DNA from: CAZWBR01 sp964632305
Lineage (GTDB): Bacteria; Bacteroidota; Bacteroidia; Bacteroidales; Prolixibacteraceae
DNA length: 64,000 bases
Direction of reading: 5' to 3'
NCBI GenBank assembly: GCA_964632305.1
Contig: CAZWBR010000008.1
Coordinates: forward strand, 35,477 to 99,476
Shown in pieces: positions 62,747-64,000 of the stretch. Both the position numbers and the translations under genes were made by a program. The notes under the pieces were generated by a model. The model worked only from the letters and a program-made list of their open reading frames with translations. It was not told the DNA's origin and did no database searches. Every line of letters begins with the position of its first letter. The first letter of the stretch is position 1.

Positions 62747-63742
62747 ATGAGCAACAAATCGGTACTTTTCGTTTACACCCATTTCTCCACGTTCGTCAGC
62801 AAGGATTACGATATTTTATCCACCGCCTACCGGGTGGATAAGTATCATTTTCTGTCGATAAAAAGCCCGTTCCGCCTTGGTCTCCAACTGCTCCGGCAGT
62901 TCTTCTACCTGCTGGTGTTCATTCTCAAATACGATGCGGTATTTGTCTGGTTCGCCGATTATCATTCGTTTTTCCCGATAACCATGGCAAGAATCCTCGG
63001 CAAGAAGGCTTACCTGGTCAACGGGGGCTACGACCTGACTTATCTGCCCGAATACCGCTACGGATCGTTCAACAACCCGATCCGTTCGTACATGACCAAA
63101 AAAAGCCTTAACAGGGCCACCTGCTGTTTCCCCGTGGCTGAAGCGCTGAAGGAAAAACTGCTGGCCATCTGTCCCGGCGCCAATGCCGAGACCCTTCCCA
63201 CCAGCCAGGATGCCGAACGGTTCAACTACTCGGTCACCAAACGTGAGAAACGGGTGGTCACCCTCTCCACCACTGATAATTTTCAGCGCTTTATGATTAA
63301 AGGCCTCGACCGCTTCCGCGAACTGGCCATCCTGATGGAAGATTATCAGTTTATCGTTTACGGAGTCGGCGAAAAGGCGCAGCAGCTATTCGAACCCACT
63401 CCCCCCAATCTGATAATGCTCCCCTCTATCTCGCACAAGGAAATCCCGGCCCTGTTTGAGAAGGCCTCCTTCTATGCCCAGTTCTCACGGAGTGAAGGGC
63501 TTCCCAACGCCGTCTGCGAAGCGATGCTTTGCGGCTGTATCCCCCTCGGCACCAATGTCGGCGATATCCAGACCGCGATCGGCCCCACCGGCCTGACCCT
63601 CGAGACATGGGATCCCAAGGCCGCCGCCCATTATATCCGCAGGAACCACAACAATCCCGACCAGCGGAAAGCGGCCCGCGAAAGGGTCATCACCCTCTAC
63701 GACCGCTCCATCCGCGAAAAACGGCTGACCTCCCTCCTTTAG
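62747..63742 (+). CDS. Glycosyltransferase family 4
   Basis: 331 residues. N-terminal VLFVYTHFSTFVSKDYDILS, VVTLSTTDNFQRFMIKGLDRF at the start of the second domain, and SRSEGLPNAVCEAMLCGCIPLG, the E-x7-E donor-binding block. A cytoplasmic enzyme that probably places the diacetamido-uronic acid or a neighbouring sugar. Starts 19 bp after the dehydrogenase gene. The glycan cluster may continue beyond the window, although a repeat-rich gap follows. Confidence 0.9.
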   Translation: MSNKSVLFVYTHFSTFVSKDYDILSTAYRVDKYHFLSIKSPFRLGLQLLRQFFYLLVFILKYDAVFVWFADYHSFFPITMARILGKKAYLVNGGYDLTYLPEYRYGSFNNPIRSYMTKKSLNRATCCFPVAEALKEKLLAICPGANAETLPTSQDAERFNYSVTKREKRVVTLSTTDNFQRFMIKGLDRFRELAILMEDYQFIVYGVGEKAQQLFEPTPPNLIMLPSISHKEIPALFEKASFYAQFSRSEGLPNAVCEAMLCGCIPLGTNVGDIQTAIGPTGLTLETWDPKAAAHYIRRNHNNPDQRKAARERVITLYDRSIREKRLTSLL

Positions 63743-64000
63743 GCCATATTCCGCCCCCGAACCTGCCATCGCCCTGTTTTCGATGCTATTTTCGTGCATC
63801 TTCAATACTGTTTCTGTGCTGTTTTAGCACAGAATATGCACAGAATATGCACAGAATATGCACAGAAAGTCCGGCGATGGCAGTGCCGTGAAGCAACGCT
63901 AAAATGATTGACAAGGGGAAAATAGAAATCTTTGGGAATAAAATTTGGGAGTATTCAAATAAGTGTGTCATTTTCTCTTTCTCTGTTTCCTTCCAAGGAT
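63743..64000. other. Terminal gap with hairpin and tandem repeats
   Basis: 258 bp without a recognisable gene. It contains a 9-bp hairpin (63812-63820 with 63826-63834) leading into a tandem repeat. No promoter was recognised. Confidence 0.5.
63827..63867. repeat. 11-bp tandem repeat, about 3.7 copies
   Basis: Units GCACAGAATAT start at 63827, 63838 and 63849, with a partial fourth (GCACAGAA) at 63860. The first copy also forms the right arm of the hairpin TTCTGTGCT-GTTTT-AGCACAGAA (63812-63834). Confidence 0.9.

Noticed and set aside
63827..63867. Short tandem repeats considered as a CRISPR array
   Set aside because: The units are directly adjacent without spacers and only 11 bp long; no cas genes are present.

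Overview
The window looks like a chromosomal segment of a Bacteroidota bacterium, most likely from the Bacteroidales/Marinilabiliales side of the phylum. The evidence is several upstream regions carrying the phylum's TAnnTTTG promoter element, a TonB-dependent receptor with an N-terminal carboxypeptidase-regulatory-like domain, a FISUMP lipoprotein, a GSCFA protein, a sufBCDSE-DUF59 operon and the debranching enzyme / GT4 / GH57 / phosphorylase glycogen set. The order is an inference; the phylum is well supported. No rRNA, tRNA or CRISPR array was seen.

Layout. (1) 1-4841, minus strand: an organic-phosphate scavenging locus made of a TonB-dependent receptor broken by a one-base frameshift in a run of eight Gs, a secreted purple-acid-phosphatase-like enzyme, and the start of a beta-propeller phytase that runs off the left edge. 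(2) 4852-6174: an IS4-family insertion sequence sitting about 10 bp upstream of the receptor start codon. (3) 6221-30676, minus strand and clearly AT-rich: a surface-polysaccharide locus of 18 intact genes. Its upstream half holds a UDP-HexNAc epimerase and dehydrogenase pair, a FISUMP lipoprotein, a Wzx flippase, a Wzy-like polymerase, three glycosyltransferases and a PglC/PglD/PglE-like trio. Its downstream half holds a second phosphoglycosyl transferase, an ArnB-like aminotransferase, an asparagine-synthase-like amidotransferase, a long nucleotide-sugar dehydrogenase, a FAD amine-oxidase-like protein, a NodB deacetylase, an ArnC-like GT2, an ArnT-like GT-C membrane protein and a GT4. (4) 31347-37278, minus: a MacAB-TolC-type efflux operon. 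(5) 38232-39278, minus: thiL, divergent from (6) 39432-46058, plus: sufBCDSE, a DUF59 protein and queG. (7) 46367-55729, plus: an alpha/beta hydrolase, a GSCFA protein and four alpha-glucan (glycogen) genes. (8) 55804-56559, minus: a LytTR response regulator. (9) 56868-63742, plus and GC-richer: tsaB, then a second polysaccharide cluster encoding most of the UDP-2,3-diacetamido-hexuronic acid pathway (WbpI/E/D/B type) between two glycosyltransferases.

How they fit together. The two polysaccharide clusters probably supply different nucleotide sugars to cell-surface glycans: UDP-HexNAcA and a bacillosamine-like sugar from the first, a 2,3-diacetamido-uronic acid from the second. The second cluster lacks its own 6-dehydrogenase, so it may use one encoded in the first or elsewhere. 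The most interesting part is the downstream half of the first cluster. Its gene set parallels the Arn (lipid A aminoarabinose) pathway step for step, but has an asparagine-synthase-like amidotransferase and a FAD enzyme where ArnA would be. This suggests an undescribed lipid-linked sugar that is remodelled and then transferred in the periplasm. All functional calls rest on motifs and family knowledge read from the sequence; no database search was run.
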